From Acidimicrobiia bacterium (GTDB taxonomy: Bacteria; Actinomycetota; Acidimicrobiia; IMCC26256; BP-133): a stretch of 14,426 nt of DNA. Position numbers and translations under genes: made by a program. The stretch is taken from contig JAICGL010000034.1 of NCBI GenBank assembly GCA_025923175.1, forward strand, positions 1-14,426, read 5' to 3'. Below, one piece after another: positions 1 to 5,759 of the stretch. Positions within the stretch are counted from its first letter, which is position 1. Every line of letters begins with the position of its first letter. The notes beneath the pieces were generated by a model that made no database searches, was not told where the DNA came from, and saw nothing but the letters and a program-made list of their open reading frames with translations.

Positions 1-474
1 CTTGGCGTCGATGATCTCGATGTCGGGCGAGGTCTTGTCGGGCGTGACTCCGAAGTAGACGCCGGGCGACCGGACGAGCTGCGACACCACGATCCGCTCG
101 GTGCCGTTGATGATGAACGTGCCCTTCTCGGTCATCATCGGGAAGTCCCCCATGAAGACCGTCTGCTCCTTGATCTCGCCCGTCTGGGCGTTCATGAAGC
201 GGGCGGTGACGAAGAGGGGGCGCGAGAAGGTCATGTCCTTCTCCTTGCACTCCTCCTCGGAGTACTTCGGCGGCTCGAACTCTGGGTCAGCCAGCTCGAG
301 CTTCAGAGAACCGGTGAAGTCCTCGATCGGGGAGATGTCGGTGAGGGTCTCAGCGATCCCCTCCTCGAGGAACCATTTGAACGAATCGCGCTGCACGGCC
401 ACCAGGTCCGGCAGCGGCATAACTTCACGGAGCTTTGCGAACGAGAAACGCTGCCGAGCCGCGAGACGGGCCAA
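1..474 (-). CDS. rpoB: RNA polymerase beta subunit, N-terminal 158 residues (runs off window)
   Basis: This is the catalytic beta subunit of RNA polymerase; only the protrusion and the start of the lobe region are present. The translation carries family hallmarks: an early FSFAKLREVMPLPDLVAVQ stretch, then DSFKWFLEEG, DISPIEDFTG, and NGTERIVVSQLVRSPGVYF at about residues 121-139, where the template-facing N-terminal rifampicin-cluster region begins. I chose a TTG start (472-474) because AAGGAG (482-487) lies 7 bases upstream and the protein then begins MARLAARQRF, close to the usual beta-subunit N-terminus. The next in-frame ATG (MPLPDL) would cut off conserved residues. The gene follows rplL after a 226-base spacer with its own promoter-like elements, so it can probably be transcribed both from the ribosomal operon and independently. 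The frame is open to base 1; the rest of the gene (about 1,000 residues in the family) lies outside. Confidence 0.97.
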   Translation of the reverse strand, partial: MARLAARQRFSFAKLREVMPLPDLVAVQRDSFKWFLEEGIAETLTDISPIEDFTGSLKLELADPEFEPPKYSEEECKEKDMTFSRPLFVTARFMNAQTGEIKEQTVFMGDFPMMTEKGTFIINGTERIVVSQLVRSPGVYFGVTPDKTSPDIEIIDAK

Positions 475-552
475 AGCCTCACTCCTTACAAAGTGCGCGA
501 AGGCGCCCCAGCCGCGGGGAAGAAGGGAATAGACCCTAGAGACGCCAAACGG

Positions 553-576
553 CCAGCATAGCGGTCGCTACGCTGG
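553..576. repeat. Imperfect inverted repeat in the rplL-rpoB spacer
   Basis: The plus strand reads CCAGC-a-TAGCG-gt-CGCTA-c-GCTGG: two 10-base matching arms with one mismatch each around a 2-base centre. It covers the -10 element of the proximal candidate rpoB promoter. It could be a regulator binding site or an RNA hairpin at the 5' end of the distal transcript. No U-run follows it, so it is not a standard terminator. Confidence 0.7.
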
Positions 577-584
577 CTCGGCAA
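555..584 (-). promoter_or_regulatory. Candidate proximal promoter (P2) for rpoB
   Basis: On the minus strand TTGCCG (579-584) is followed after 18 bases by TATGCT (555-560), a fair housekeeping-sigma promoter. Transcription would begin near 548, about 75 bases before the rpoB start codon. The -10 lies inside an inverted repeat. This is inferred from sequence pattern only. Confidence 0.5.
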
Positions 585-622
585 CTGCATAGTCACGGCT
601 CCTGCGAGCCCATGATGTTCGC

Positions 623-651
623 AGGATACGACTTACGTTGCCGCAGGTCAA
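623..651 (-). promoter_or_regulatory. Candidate distal promoter (P1) for rpoB
   Basis: On the minus strand TTGACC (646-651) and TATCCT (623-628) are separated by exactly 17 bases, the best -35/-10 pair I found in the window. It sits between rplL and rpoB and would give rpoB its own transcript with a leader of about 140 bases. Confidence 0.6.
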
Positions 652-660
652 GGGTGGTAC

Positions 661-681
661 AGCGCCCCTGCTCAGGGCGCT
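661..681 (-). promoter_or_regulatory. Hairpin just after rplL (attenuator or processing site)
   Basis: AGCGCCC, a 7-base loop and GGGCGCT form a perfect 7-bp stem 20 bases after the rplL stop codon. No U-run follows on the minus strand. In other bacteria the rplL-rpoB spacer holds an attenuator and an RNase processing site that set the ratio of ribosomal protein to polymerase; this hairpin is in the right place for that, by analogy. Confidence 0.5.
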
Positions 682-700
682 GAACCCACCCCGATCGTGC

Positions 701-1084
701 CTACTTGAGCTCGACGGTGGCGCCGGCCGCCTCGAGCTGGGCCTTCGCCTTCTCGGCGTCCTCCTTGGAAACCTTTTCCAGGACCGGCTTGGGTGCGCCG
801 TCGACCAGGTCCTTGGCCTCCTTCAGGCCGAGGCTGGTGAGGGTCCGCACCTCCTTGATGACCTGGATCTTCTTGTCGCCGGCGGCGGCGAGGATGACGT
901 CGAACTCGTCCTTCTCCTCGGCGGCCTCGGCCGGAGCGGCAGCACCGCCACCGCCAGCGGCGGCCACGGCCACGGGGGCGGCGGCGGTCACGCCGAACTC
1001 CTCCTCGAAGGCCTTGAGAAAGTCGTTGAGCTCGAGGACGGTCATGTTCTTGAAGATGTCGAGGAGCTCGGTGGTGCTCGGCAT
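701..1084 (-). CDS. rplL: 50S ribosomal protein L7/L12
   Basis: L7/L12 forms the flexible dimers of the ribosomal stalk that recruit translational GTPases. The 127-residue product has the three expected parts: an N-terminal dimerisation helix (STTELLDIFKNMTVLELNDFLKAFEEEFGV), an Ala/Gly-rich hinge with a GGGG run at about residues 44-58, and the C-terminal factor-binding domain (EFDVILAAAGDKKIQVIKEVR, TSLGLKEAKDLVDGAPKPVLEKVSKEDAEKAKAQLEAAGATVELK). The ATG start has AGGAGG (1095-1100) 10 bases upstream, lying inside the end of rplJ. Only 5 bases separate it from the rplJ stop, so the two genes are co-transcribed and probably translationally coupled. Length and sequence are typical of actinobacterial L7/L12. 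Confidence 0.98.
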   Translation of the reverse strand: MPSTTELLDIFKNMTVLELNDFLKAFEEEFGVTAAAPVAVAAAGGGGAAAPAEAAEEKDEFDVILAAAGDKKIQVIKEVRTLTSLGLKEAKDLVDGAPKPVLEKVSKEDAEKAKAQLEAAGATVELK

Positions 1085-1089
1085 GGCGC

Positions 1090-1878
1090 TCAGGCCTCCT
1101 GTTCCGGATCGGTCGGGGTCTCGTCGGCTTCGGCGGCTTGCGCCTCGGCGGGTTCTTCAGCCGCTTCTGCGGCCGGGGGCTCCGAAGCCTCGGCGGCGGG
1201 CGCCTCAGCTTCGGCAGCGGGAGCATTTGTCTCCGCAGCGGGAGCCTCGGCTTCGGCAGCAGGTGCCTCGGCCTCGGCGGCGGGAGCTTCCGTATCGGCG
1301 GCGGGTGCCTCGGCCTCGTCGGCGGGGGCTTCGGCTTCGGCGGGCGGAGGTGCCTCGCCTTCGGCCACTCGTTTGTCGATCAGGGCCTTGACGCCGTAGG
1401 CCATGTTCCGGGTGAAGGCCTGGAACAGGCCGGCCGCCTTGACCAGCGGGGCCTGGAAGCCACCGGCGATCTTGGCCAGGAGCACTTCCCGGGGCTCGAT
1501 CTCAGCCAGGGCCGCCACGTCGCTGGGCTCGATCACCCGGGTGCCGAGGATCCCGCCCTTCACGACCAGCTTGGCGTTGGCTTTCGAGTAGTCCCTCAGG
1601 GCCTTGGCCGCGGCAACGGCGTCGCCCTTGACGAAGGTGATGGCCGTCGGGCCCTCGAGCAGGGAGACCAGGTCGCCCAACCCCGCTTCCTCTGCGGCCC
1701 GGCGAGCCAGGGTGTTCTTGTAGACCTTGTACTCGGCCTCGGCGGCACGCAGTGCGGCCCGCAGGTCGGCCAGCTCGCTGACTGTCAGCCCCCGGTACTC
1801 CGTGAGAACTGCGGCGCGAGCGCCCTCGAGCTTTCCCTTGATCTCCTCGACAGTGGCGACCTTCTCGGGTCGGGCCAT
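1090..1878 (-). CDS. rplJ: 50S ribosomal protein L10 with long Ala/Glu/Pro repeat tail
   Basis: L10 anchors L7/L12 dimers to 23S rRNA. Residues 1 to about 172 form the normal domain: MARPEKVATVEEIKGKL, the RGLTVSELADLRAALRAA segment, VYKNTLARRAAEEAGL, the GPTAITFVKGD strand, and a C-terminal L12-binding helix. Family members usually end near 170-180 residues; here about 88 more follow, beginning EGEAPPPAEAEAP. They are built from seven consecutive seven-residue units of the type EAPAAEA, then a Glu/Ala/Pro tail ending in DPEQEA. I start at ATG 1878 because GAGGAG lies just upstream; an upstream in-frame ATG (1896, MSTRSAM) has no ribosome binding site. The gene is preceded by an L10-leader-like segment, so autoregulation by L10 is likely. 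Confidence 0.95.
   Translation of the reverse strand: MARPEKVATVEEIKGKLEGARAAVLTEYRGLTVSELADLRAALRAAEAEYKVYKNTLARRAAEEAGLGDLVSLLEGPTAITFVKGDAVAAAKALRDYSKANAKLVVKGGILGTRVIEPSDVAALAEIEPREVLLAKIAGGFQAPLVKAAGLFQAFTRNMAYGVKALIDKRVAEGEAPPPAEAEAPADEAEAPAADTEAPAAEAEAPAAEAEAPAAETNAPAAEAEAPAAEASEPPAAEAAEEPAEAQAAEADETPTDPEQEA
1186..1332 (-). repeat. 21-base tandem repeat coding for EAPAAEA heptads in rplJ
   Basis: Seven in-phase 21-base units encode EAPADEA, EAPAADT, EAPAAEA, EAPAAEA, EAPAAET, NAPAAEA and EAPAAEA. The units differ at the nucleotide level, so this is a degenerate minisatellite kept in frame. Copy number could vary between strains by slippage or recombination. Confidence 0.85.
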
Positions 1879-1899
1879 GGCGCTCCTCGTAGACATCGG

Positions 1900-2040
1900 T
1901 CTCGGTGCGCCGCAAGAACGGGCGAAAGCCCGCCGTCCCGGGGGTCGCCTCGTCTGGCGGGCTCTTCGGAGCCCATTACCTCCCCCGTCGCTATCAGCTC
2001 AGGGGGAGACCAGAGGTCTGCGGCGCTACGTCGTCAGACT
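1900..2040 (-). promoter_or_regulatory. L10-leader-like 5' region of rplJL
   Basis: The 167 bases between rplA and rplJ are non-coding. On the minus strand they contain CGCCGCAGACCTCTGGTC, resembling the conserved L10-binding kink-turn element of ribosomal protein L10 leaders. A perfect 6-bp hairpin GGGCTC-CGAA-GAGCCC (1959-1974) follows, then CCAGACGAGGCGACCC, then a short CGGGC-TTT-CGCCCG type hairpin nearer the gene. Leaders of this kind bind the L10-L12 complex and repress rplJL translation. I assign it from position and motif similarity; a covariance-model match was not run. Confidence 0.65.
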
Positions 2041-2045
2041 AGCTG

Positions 2046-2768
2046 TCAGGCTGTGGCGGAGGCCTCCTCGGCCAGGTCGCGGATCTTGGTCGGGTCGACC
2101 CGGACACCGGGGCCCATGGTCGAGGAGACGGTCACGCCCTTGATATAGCGGCCCTTCGACGCTGCCGGCTTGACCCGGATGATCTCGTCGAGCCCGGCCT
2201 GGTAGTTCTCGATCAGGGCCTTCTGGGTGAAGCTGGCCTTTCCGATGGGCATGTGGACGTTGCCGTAGCGGTCGGTCCGGTACTCGATCCGCCCGCCCTT
2301 GAAGTCGGTGACGGTCTTGCCGACGTCCTGGGTGACCGTGCCGGTCTTCGGGTTGGGCATGAGGCCCCGAGGGCCGAGCGTCCGGCCGAGCTTGCCCACC
2401 TTCCCCATGAGATCGGGGGTGGCGATGGCGATGTCGAAGTCCATGAAGCCGCCCGAGATCCGTTCGATCAGATCGTCGGCCCCGACCACGTCGGCGCCGG
2501 CGTCCTTCGCCTCCTGCGCGGCCGGGCCCTGGGCGAAGACGGCCACCCGGACCGACTTGCCGGTGCCGTTGGGCAGGGAGACGGCCCCCCGCAGCATCTG
2601 GTCGGCTTTCCGGGGGTCGACGCCGAGCCGGAACGCCGCCTCGACCGTCTCGTCGAAGTTGCGGCTCGACAGCGTCTTGACCAGGCCGAGCGCCTCGGCC
2701 GGACTGTGGACCTCGGTCCGGTCGAATCGCCGGGTGGCGTCGATGTACTTCTTGCCTCGGTTCGGCAT
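2046..2768 (-). CDS. rplA: 50S ribosomal protein L1
   Basis: L1 forms the mobile stalk at the ribosomal E site and in many bacteria also represses its own rplK-rplA mRNA. The 240-residue product matches the family: MPNRGKKYIDATRRFDRTEVHSPAEAL, FDETVEAAFRLGVDPRKADQMLRGAVSLPNGTGKSVRVAVF, the DLMGKVGKLGRTLGPRGLMPNPKTGTV signature near residues 120-146, and GRIEYRTDRYGNVHMPIGKASF. I chose ATG 2768, where homologous sequence begins and a GGGAG motif lies close upstream. The frame stays open much further upstream, but that extension only shadows rplK and nusG. A 13-base gap separates it from rplK, consistent with one transcript. Confidence 0.97.
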   Translation of the reverse strand: MPNRGKKYIDATRRFDRTEVHSPAEALGLVKTLSSRNFDETVEAAFRLGVDPRKADQMLRGAVSLPNGTGKSVRVAVFAQGPAAQEAKDAGADVVGADDLIERISGGFMDFDIAIATPDLMGKVGKLGRTLGPRGLMPNPKTGTVTQDVGKTVTDFKGGRIEYRTDRYGNVHMPIGKASFTQKALIENYQAGLDEIIRVKPAASKGRYIKGVTVSSTMGPGVRVDPTKIRDLAEEASATA

Positions 2769-2781
2769 CGTGGTCTCCCTG

Positions 2782-3210
2782 CTAGCCCTTGACCTCGATG
2801 CCCATCGACCGGGCTGTGCCGGCCACCTGCGCCATGGCCCCCTCGATATCGATGGCGTTGAGGTCGGGCATCTTCGTCTCGGCGATCTTCTGAAGCTGTT
2901 CCTTGGTGATCCTGCCGACCTTGGTGGTCCGCGGGTTGTCCGTACCCTTCTCGATCCCGGCCGCCTGGCGGAGCAGCACCGGCGTCGGCGGCGTCTTGGT
3001 GATGAAGGTGAACGACCGGTCCTCGAAGATCGAGATCTCGGCCGGCACCACCATCCCCCGCTGCGACTCCGTCGCGGCGTTGTACATCTTGCAGAAGTCC
3101 ATGATGTTGATGCCGTGCGGGCCCAGGGCCGTACCGACCGGCGGCGCCGGGGTGGCCTGACCAGCGGTGATCTGTATGCGGACGACGGCCGCGACCTTCT
3201 TCTTGGCCAT
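2782..3210 (-). CDS. rplK: 50S ribosomal protein L11
   Basis: L11 binds the GTPase-associated centre of 23S rRNA and is the site of thiopeptide antibiotic action. The 142-residue product is full length. Its N-terminal domain contains KVAAVVRIQITAGQATPAPPVGTALGPHGINIMDFCK, with the conserved proline-rich helix (PAPPVGTALG) that thiopeptides contact. The C-terminal RNA-binding domain includes KTPPTPVLLRQAAGIEKG and ends with AGTARSMGIEVKG. The ATG start has AGGAG (3216-3220) 5 bases upstream. It follows nusG, which ends in two consecutive TAA stops, by 18 bases, and precedes rplA by 13. This is the standard nusG-rplK-rplA arrangement. Confidence 0.98.
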   Translation of the reverse strand: MAKKKVAAVVRIQITAGQATPAPPVGTALGPHGINIMDFCKMYNAATESQRGMVVPAEISIFEDRSFTFITKTPPTPVLLRQAAGIEKGTDNPRTTKVGRITKEQLQKIAETKMPDLNAIDIEGAMAQVAGTARSMGIEVKG

Positions 3211-3228
3211 ATTGACTCCTGCGTCTTA

Positions 3229-4056
3229 TTAGAGCTTGGCGACCTGGCCGAACTCGAGCTCGACGGGCGTCTCCCGCCCAAAGATGTTGACGAGCACCTT
3301 GAGTTTCGACTGGTCGACGTTGATCTCGCTAATGGCGCCGTTGAAGTCGGCGAAGGGGCCGGTGACGACCCGTACCTGCTCGCCGACGTCGAACTCGAGC
3401 CGGGGGCGCGCCTTCTTGCCCTCCCCGGGAACGCCGCCCTCTCCCACCTTCTCGACGCCGAGGATCGCCTCGACCTCTTTACGGGAGAGCGGCGTGGGCT
3501 TGGCTCCGCCCCCGACGAACCCGGTGACGCCCGGCGTGTCACGCACGACCCGCCAGGAGTCGTCGTCGAGGTTGAGCCGGACGAGCAGGTAGCCGGGGAA
3601 GACCTTCTTGGGGACGACCGTCTTCCGGCCGGCCTTGAATTCGATGACGTCTTCCATGGGGATGACGACCTCGAAGATCCGCTCCTCCATGTTCATGGAG
3701 CGAACCCGGCTGGCGAGGTTGGACTTCACCTTGTTCTCGTAGCCGGCGTAGGTGTGGACGACAAACCACTCCCCGGGCCGGTCGTAGGGGCTGGGCTCCC
3801 GGGGGCCGGCGTCCTCGTCGCCGCCCTCGCCCTCGTCCTCGCCTTCCTCGTAGGTCTCGAGCAGGTCGGCCTCGGCGGGGAGTTCGCCGGTCTCCACCAG
3901 CGTGTCGACCGAGGACCCCTCGGACAGGGCTTCCTCAGCGGCGGCGACACCCGGGTCAGACTCGGCGTCGCCGAGGAAGGTGTCCTCCTCGCTCAGGTCG
4001 CGCCCCGGGGGCGCGGGGGTGTCCCCCGAAATGGCAGCTTCGGACGGATCAGACAC
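3229..4056 (-). CDS. nusG: Transcription termination/antitermination protein NusG with acidic N-terminal extension
   Basis: NusG binds RNA polymerase and couples it to Rho or to the ribosome. Counting from a GTG start the product has 275 residues. Residues 1-95 are an acidic, disordered-looking extension (for example YEEGEDEGEGGDED); the NGN domain covers about 96-196 (EWFVVHTYAGYENKVKSNL, PKKVFPGYLLVRL, TPGVTGFVG); a Gly/Lys linker follows; the KOW domain covers about 222-275 (GEQVRVVTGPFADFNGAISEI). Acidic extensions are common in Actinomycetota NusG. The start is uncertain: TTG 4068 overlaps the secE stop but has a ribosome-binding site that is too close. GTG 4056 gives MSDPSEA, which resembles known actinobacterial NusG N-termini. 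It lies downstream of secE and upstream of rplK in one operon. Confidence 0.95.
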   Translation of the reverse strand: MSDPSEAAISGDTPAPPGRDLSEEDTFLGDAESDPGVAAAEEALSEGSSVDTLVETGELPAEADLLETYEEGEDEGEGGDEDAGPREPSPYDRPGEWFVVHTYAGYENKVKSNLASRVRSMNMEERIFEVVIPMEDVIEFKAGRKTVVPKKVFPGYLLVRLNLDDDSWRVVRDTPGVTGFVGGGAKPTPLSRKEVEAILGVEKVGEGGVPGEGKKARPRLEFDVGEQVRVVTGPFADFNGAISEINVDQSKLKVLVNIFGRETPVELEFGQVAKL

Positions 4057-4064
4057 GTCAAACG

Positions 4065-4352
4065 TCAACCCTTGTCGAAGAGGGTCAGGACACCCCTGGA
4101 GAAGGCGTTGTCCAGACCGAAGATGAGCAGCGTCATGAAGATCACAGCCACGAGGACCACGATCGTGGACGTCACGACCTCGGCCTTGGTCGGCCAGGCG
4201 ACCTTCTTCAGCTCGCCGCGGACGTCCCGGACGAATTCCTTGGCGGAGGCGCGCTCGCGATGCGGCGGAGACGGCGCGGGGCGCTTGCGCTCGGCGGGCG
4301 CCGGCGTCTCACCGCCCTGGCGCTTCATCGCACGCTTGGTCTGTCGGTTCAC
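4065..4352 (-). CDS. secE: Preprotein translocase subunit SecE
   Basis: SecE is the essential small clamp subunit of the SecYEG translocon. The 95-residue product has a basic, Pro/Ala-rich N-terminal part (MNRQTKRAMKRQGGETPAPAERKRP), the conserved amphipathic helix signature FVRDVRGELKKVAWPTKAEVV near residues 40-60, and one membrane helix (TIVVLVAVIFMTLLIFGLDNAF). That is the single-membrane-segment form typical of actinobacteria, unlike the three-helix E. coli protein. Translation starts at GTG (4350-4352), with GAGG about 8 bases upstream; an internal ATG eight codons in is the alternative. Its stop codon overlaps a possible TTG start of nusG, and tRNA-Trp lies just upstream on the same strand. 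Confidence 0.96.
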   Translation of the reverse strand: MNRQTKRAMKRQGGETPAPAERKRPAPSPPHRERASAKEFVRDVRGELKKVAWPTKAEVVTSTIVVLVAVIFMTLLIFGLDNAFSRGVLTLFDKG

Positions 4353-4383
4353 TGCCGCCTCGGTTCGATCGGAGCGGGTAAAG

Positions 4384-4456
4384 CAGGGCAGGAGGGAATC
4401 GAACCCCCAACCGCCGGTTTTGGAGACCGGTGCTCTGCCAATTGAGCTACTGCCCT
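4384..4456 (-). tRNA. tRNA-Trp (anticodon CCA)
   Basis: The 73-base cloverleaf has acceptor AGGGCAG/CTGCCCT, D stem GCTC/GAGC, anticodon stem CCGGT/ACCGG with loop CTCCAAA (anticodon CCA), T stem GGGGG/CCCTC with one G-U pair, TTCGATT loop and discriminator G. The 3' CCA is not encoded. It sits directly before secE, as in many bacteria, and is probably co-transcribed with it. Confidence 0.97.
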
Positions 4457-4481
4457 AGGACGCGCTTGGGGGCGCCAGTGG

Positions 4482-4490
4482 AGGATAGCA
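4482..4490 (-). promoter_or_regulatory. Candidate extended -10 for tRNA-Trp-secE-nusG
   Basis: On the minus strand TGC directly precedes TATCCT, giving an extended -10 element about 25 bases before the tRNA-Trp 5' end. I see no good -35. It lies in the short spacer after the anti-sigma gene, so the tRNA/secE/nusG unit may have its own transcript start. Confidence 0.45.
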
Positions 4491-4545
4491 GCGCGCACAC
4501 TTCGCGTGGCCACCCGCTGGCCCGGGGGGACCAGCAGAACCGGTA

Positions 4546-4908
4546 CTAACCGGCCAGGCGCGGAGCCTTGCGGCGGGCCAGAGCCACGGCTGCGGCGGCT
4601 GCGCCGGCAGCCACGGCGGCGCCACCGATGGCCCCGATGTAGGCGCCGCGCCGGCCGCTGACGATCGACCGGATCGCCCGCCGCTCCTGTGACTCCTGAA
4701 GGGCGGCCAGGGTCATGGCCAGGGTGCCGGGGGCGGGGACGACCAGCTGGGTGCGAAGGGTCCGGAGAGCCTTGAGCAGCTTGTGATAGCGCGCCAGCTC
4801 CGCCTGGCAGGTGAGACACGAGTTGACGTGGTTCTGCACGGCCTCGTCGACCGGCTCACCGACATCGACAGCGCGCGGGAGGATCAGGGCGACGTCCTCA
4901 CACCGCAC
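4546..4908 (-). CDS. Zinc-binding membrane anti-sigma factor (ZAS/zf-HC2 type)
   Basis: The product probably holds the upstream ECF sigma factor inactive at the membrane. The 120-residue protein has the ZAS signature H-x3-C-x2-C (HVNSCLTC, near residues 30-37) in a helical N-terminal domain (DEAVQNHVNSCLTCQAELARYHKLLKALRTL). One Ala/Gly-rich membrane helix (AYIGAIGGAAVAAGAAAAAVALA) near the C-terminus ends in a short RRK tail. There is no sizeable extracellular sensor domain. I start at GTG 4908, with GGAGG 8 bases upstream; this overlaps the sigma gene by 11 bases, the usual coupled arrangement. A longer reading from 4989 would duplicate sigma coding sequence and is unlikely. The signal it senses cannot be read from the sequence; redox or stress sensing is typical of the family. 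Confidence 0.85.
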   Translation of the reverse strand: MRCEDVALILPRAVDVGEPVDEAVQNHVNSCLTCQAELARYHKLLKALRTLRTQLVVPAPGTLAMTLAALQESQERRAIRSIVSGRRGAYIGAIGGAAVAAGAAAAAVALARRKAPRLAG

Positions 4909-5464
4909 GAGCAACACCTCCCCGCTCCTCGAAGAGCACGTCACGCAGGCGCTTGCGAGCCCGGTGCAGGCGAACCTTGGCCGCCGCAACCGAAATCCCG
5001 AGTTCCTCGGCGATGGCCTCGTGGGGGAGGTCGTACACGTCCTTCAGGACCACGATCGTCCGCAGCTTGGGAGGGAGCTCCGCCACGGCCTCGGAGAGCC
5101 GCTGGTGGAGCGCCGACGCCTCGGAGCTGGCCTCGGGGTTGGCGAAGGTACGGTCGTCCACGACCTCTGAGCCCTGGTCGTCGAGCGAGTCGGCCCGGTT
5201 GCGGCTGCGCCGCTGGGTCATCGAGGATGCGGTGTTGGCCGTGATCCGGTACAGCCACGTGGAGAACTGCGCGTCGCCACGGAACTTCCGCATGGCCTTC
5301 CAGGCGCGGAGGTAAGTCTCCTGCACCACGTCGCGCGCGTCCTCCTCGTTACCGGTGAGCCGGAACGCCAGGGTGTACGTGGAGACGTACGTCTGGCGGA
5401 CCAACTCCTCGAACGCTTGCTGGTCGCCGTCGCGGGCGGCGGCAACCAACTCGTCCTGGGTCAA
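4898..5464 (-). CDS. ECF-type RNA polymerase sigma factor
   Basis: This is a group IV (extracytoplasmic function) sigma factor that redirects RNA polymerase to a small regulon. Region 2 covers about residues 18-88 and includes LAFRLTGNEEDARDVVQETYLRAWKAMRKFRGDAQFSTWLYRITAN, with the DVVQETYLRAW core-binding helix. Region 4 covers about 135-183 (LPPKLRTIVVLKDVYDLPHEAIAEELGISVAAAKVRLHRARKRLRDVL), a helix-turn-helix for the -35 element. A short acidic linker (ADSLDDQGSEVVDDRTFANPEAS) joins them. I chose TTG 5464 because GGGAG lies 7 bases upstream; the frame extends to TTG 5515 (17 more residues, MSSIAQSNRHRED) without a ribosome binding site. It lies between rpmG and the anti-sigma gene. I found no convincing autoregulatory ECF promoter upstream. 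Confidence 0.9.
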   Translation of the reverse strand: MTQDELVAAARDGDQQAFEELVRQTYVSTYTLAFRLTGNEEDARDVVQETYLRAWKAMRKFRGDAQFSTWLYRITANTASSMTQRRSRNRADSLDDQGSEVVDDRTFANPEASSEASALHQRLSEAVAELPPKLRTIVVLKDVYDLPHEAIAEELGISVAAAKVRLHRARKRLRDVLFEERGGVARAV

Positions 5465-5572
5465 CGGGCCACTCCCGTCTTCTCGATGCCGGTTGGACTG
5501 CGCGATGGAGGACAACGTTACGCGACCATTCCGTGACCGAGCGTGATACCCCGCCCGGCCCGGGGCGCTCCT

Positions 5573-5734
5573 TTAGCGGGTCTCGCGGTGGAGGGTGTGC
5601 TGCTTGTCCCAGCGGCAGTACTTCTTGATGGCCAGGCGCTCGCGATCGTTCTGCTTGTTCTTGATCGTGATGTAGTTGCGGCGCTTGCAGACCTCGCAGG
5701 CCAGGGTGATCTTGACCCTCTTGTCGCTCGCCAT
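5573..5734 (-). CDS. rpmG: 50S ribosomal protein L33 with incomplete zinc-ribbon cysteines
   Basis: L33 is a small protein of the large ribosomal subunit near the E site. The 53-residue product reads MASDKRVKITLACEVCKRRN, then YITIKNKQNDRERLAIKKY, then CRWDKQHTLHRETR, clearly the L33 family by its NYIT-KN-K-ND-ER-KKYC pattern and HTLHRETR end. The first zinc pair is present (CEVC, residues 13-16), but the second pair, CxxC in zinc-binding L33 (such as CPRC), is CRWD here, so one ligand is missing. The ATG start has GGAG 9 bases upstream; the stop is TAA. It directly follows tRNA-Met, the usual actinobacterial tRNA-Thr/tRNA-Met/rpmG order. The gene is short enough to be missed by automated calling. 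Confidence 0.95.
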   Translation of the reverse strand: MASDKRVKITLACEVCKRRNYITIKNKQNDRERLAIKKYCRWDKQHTLHRETR

Positions 5735-5759
5735 GGACTTTCGCTCCACTTCCTCTGAC

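Noticed and set aside
1186..1332. Tandem repeats considered as a possible CRISPR-like or regulatory array
   Set aside because: The repeats are exactly in frame at 21 bases with no spacers and encode the L10 heptads, so they are coding repeats.
2299..4458. A 719-codon plus-strand open frame antisense to rplA, rplK, nusG and secE
   Set aside because: It is a shadow of the four conserved genes opposite and also crosses the tRNA-Trp gene; no recognisable protein features.
5536..5552. GC-rich stem (CCCCG/CGGGG) after rpmG as a terminator
   Set aside because: The stem is only 5 bp with no U-run after it, and similar stems arise by chance at this GC content, so I did not list it as a feature.
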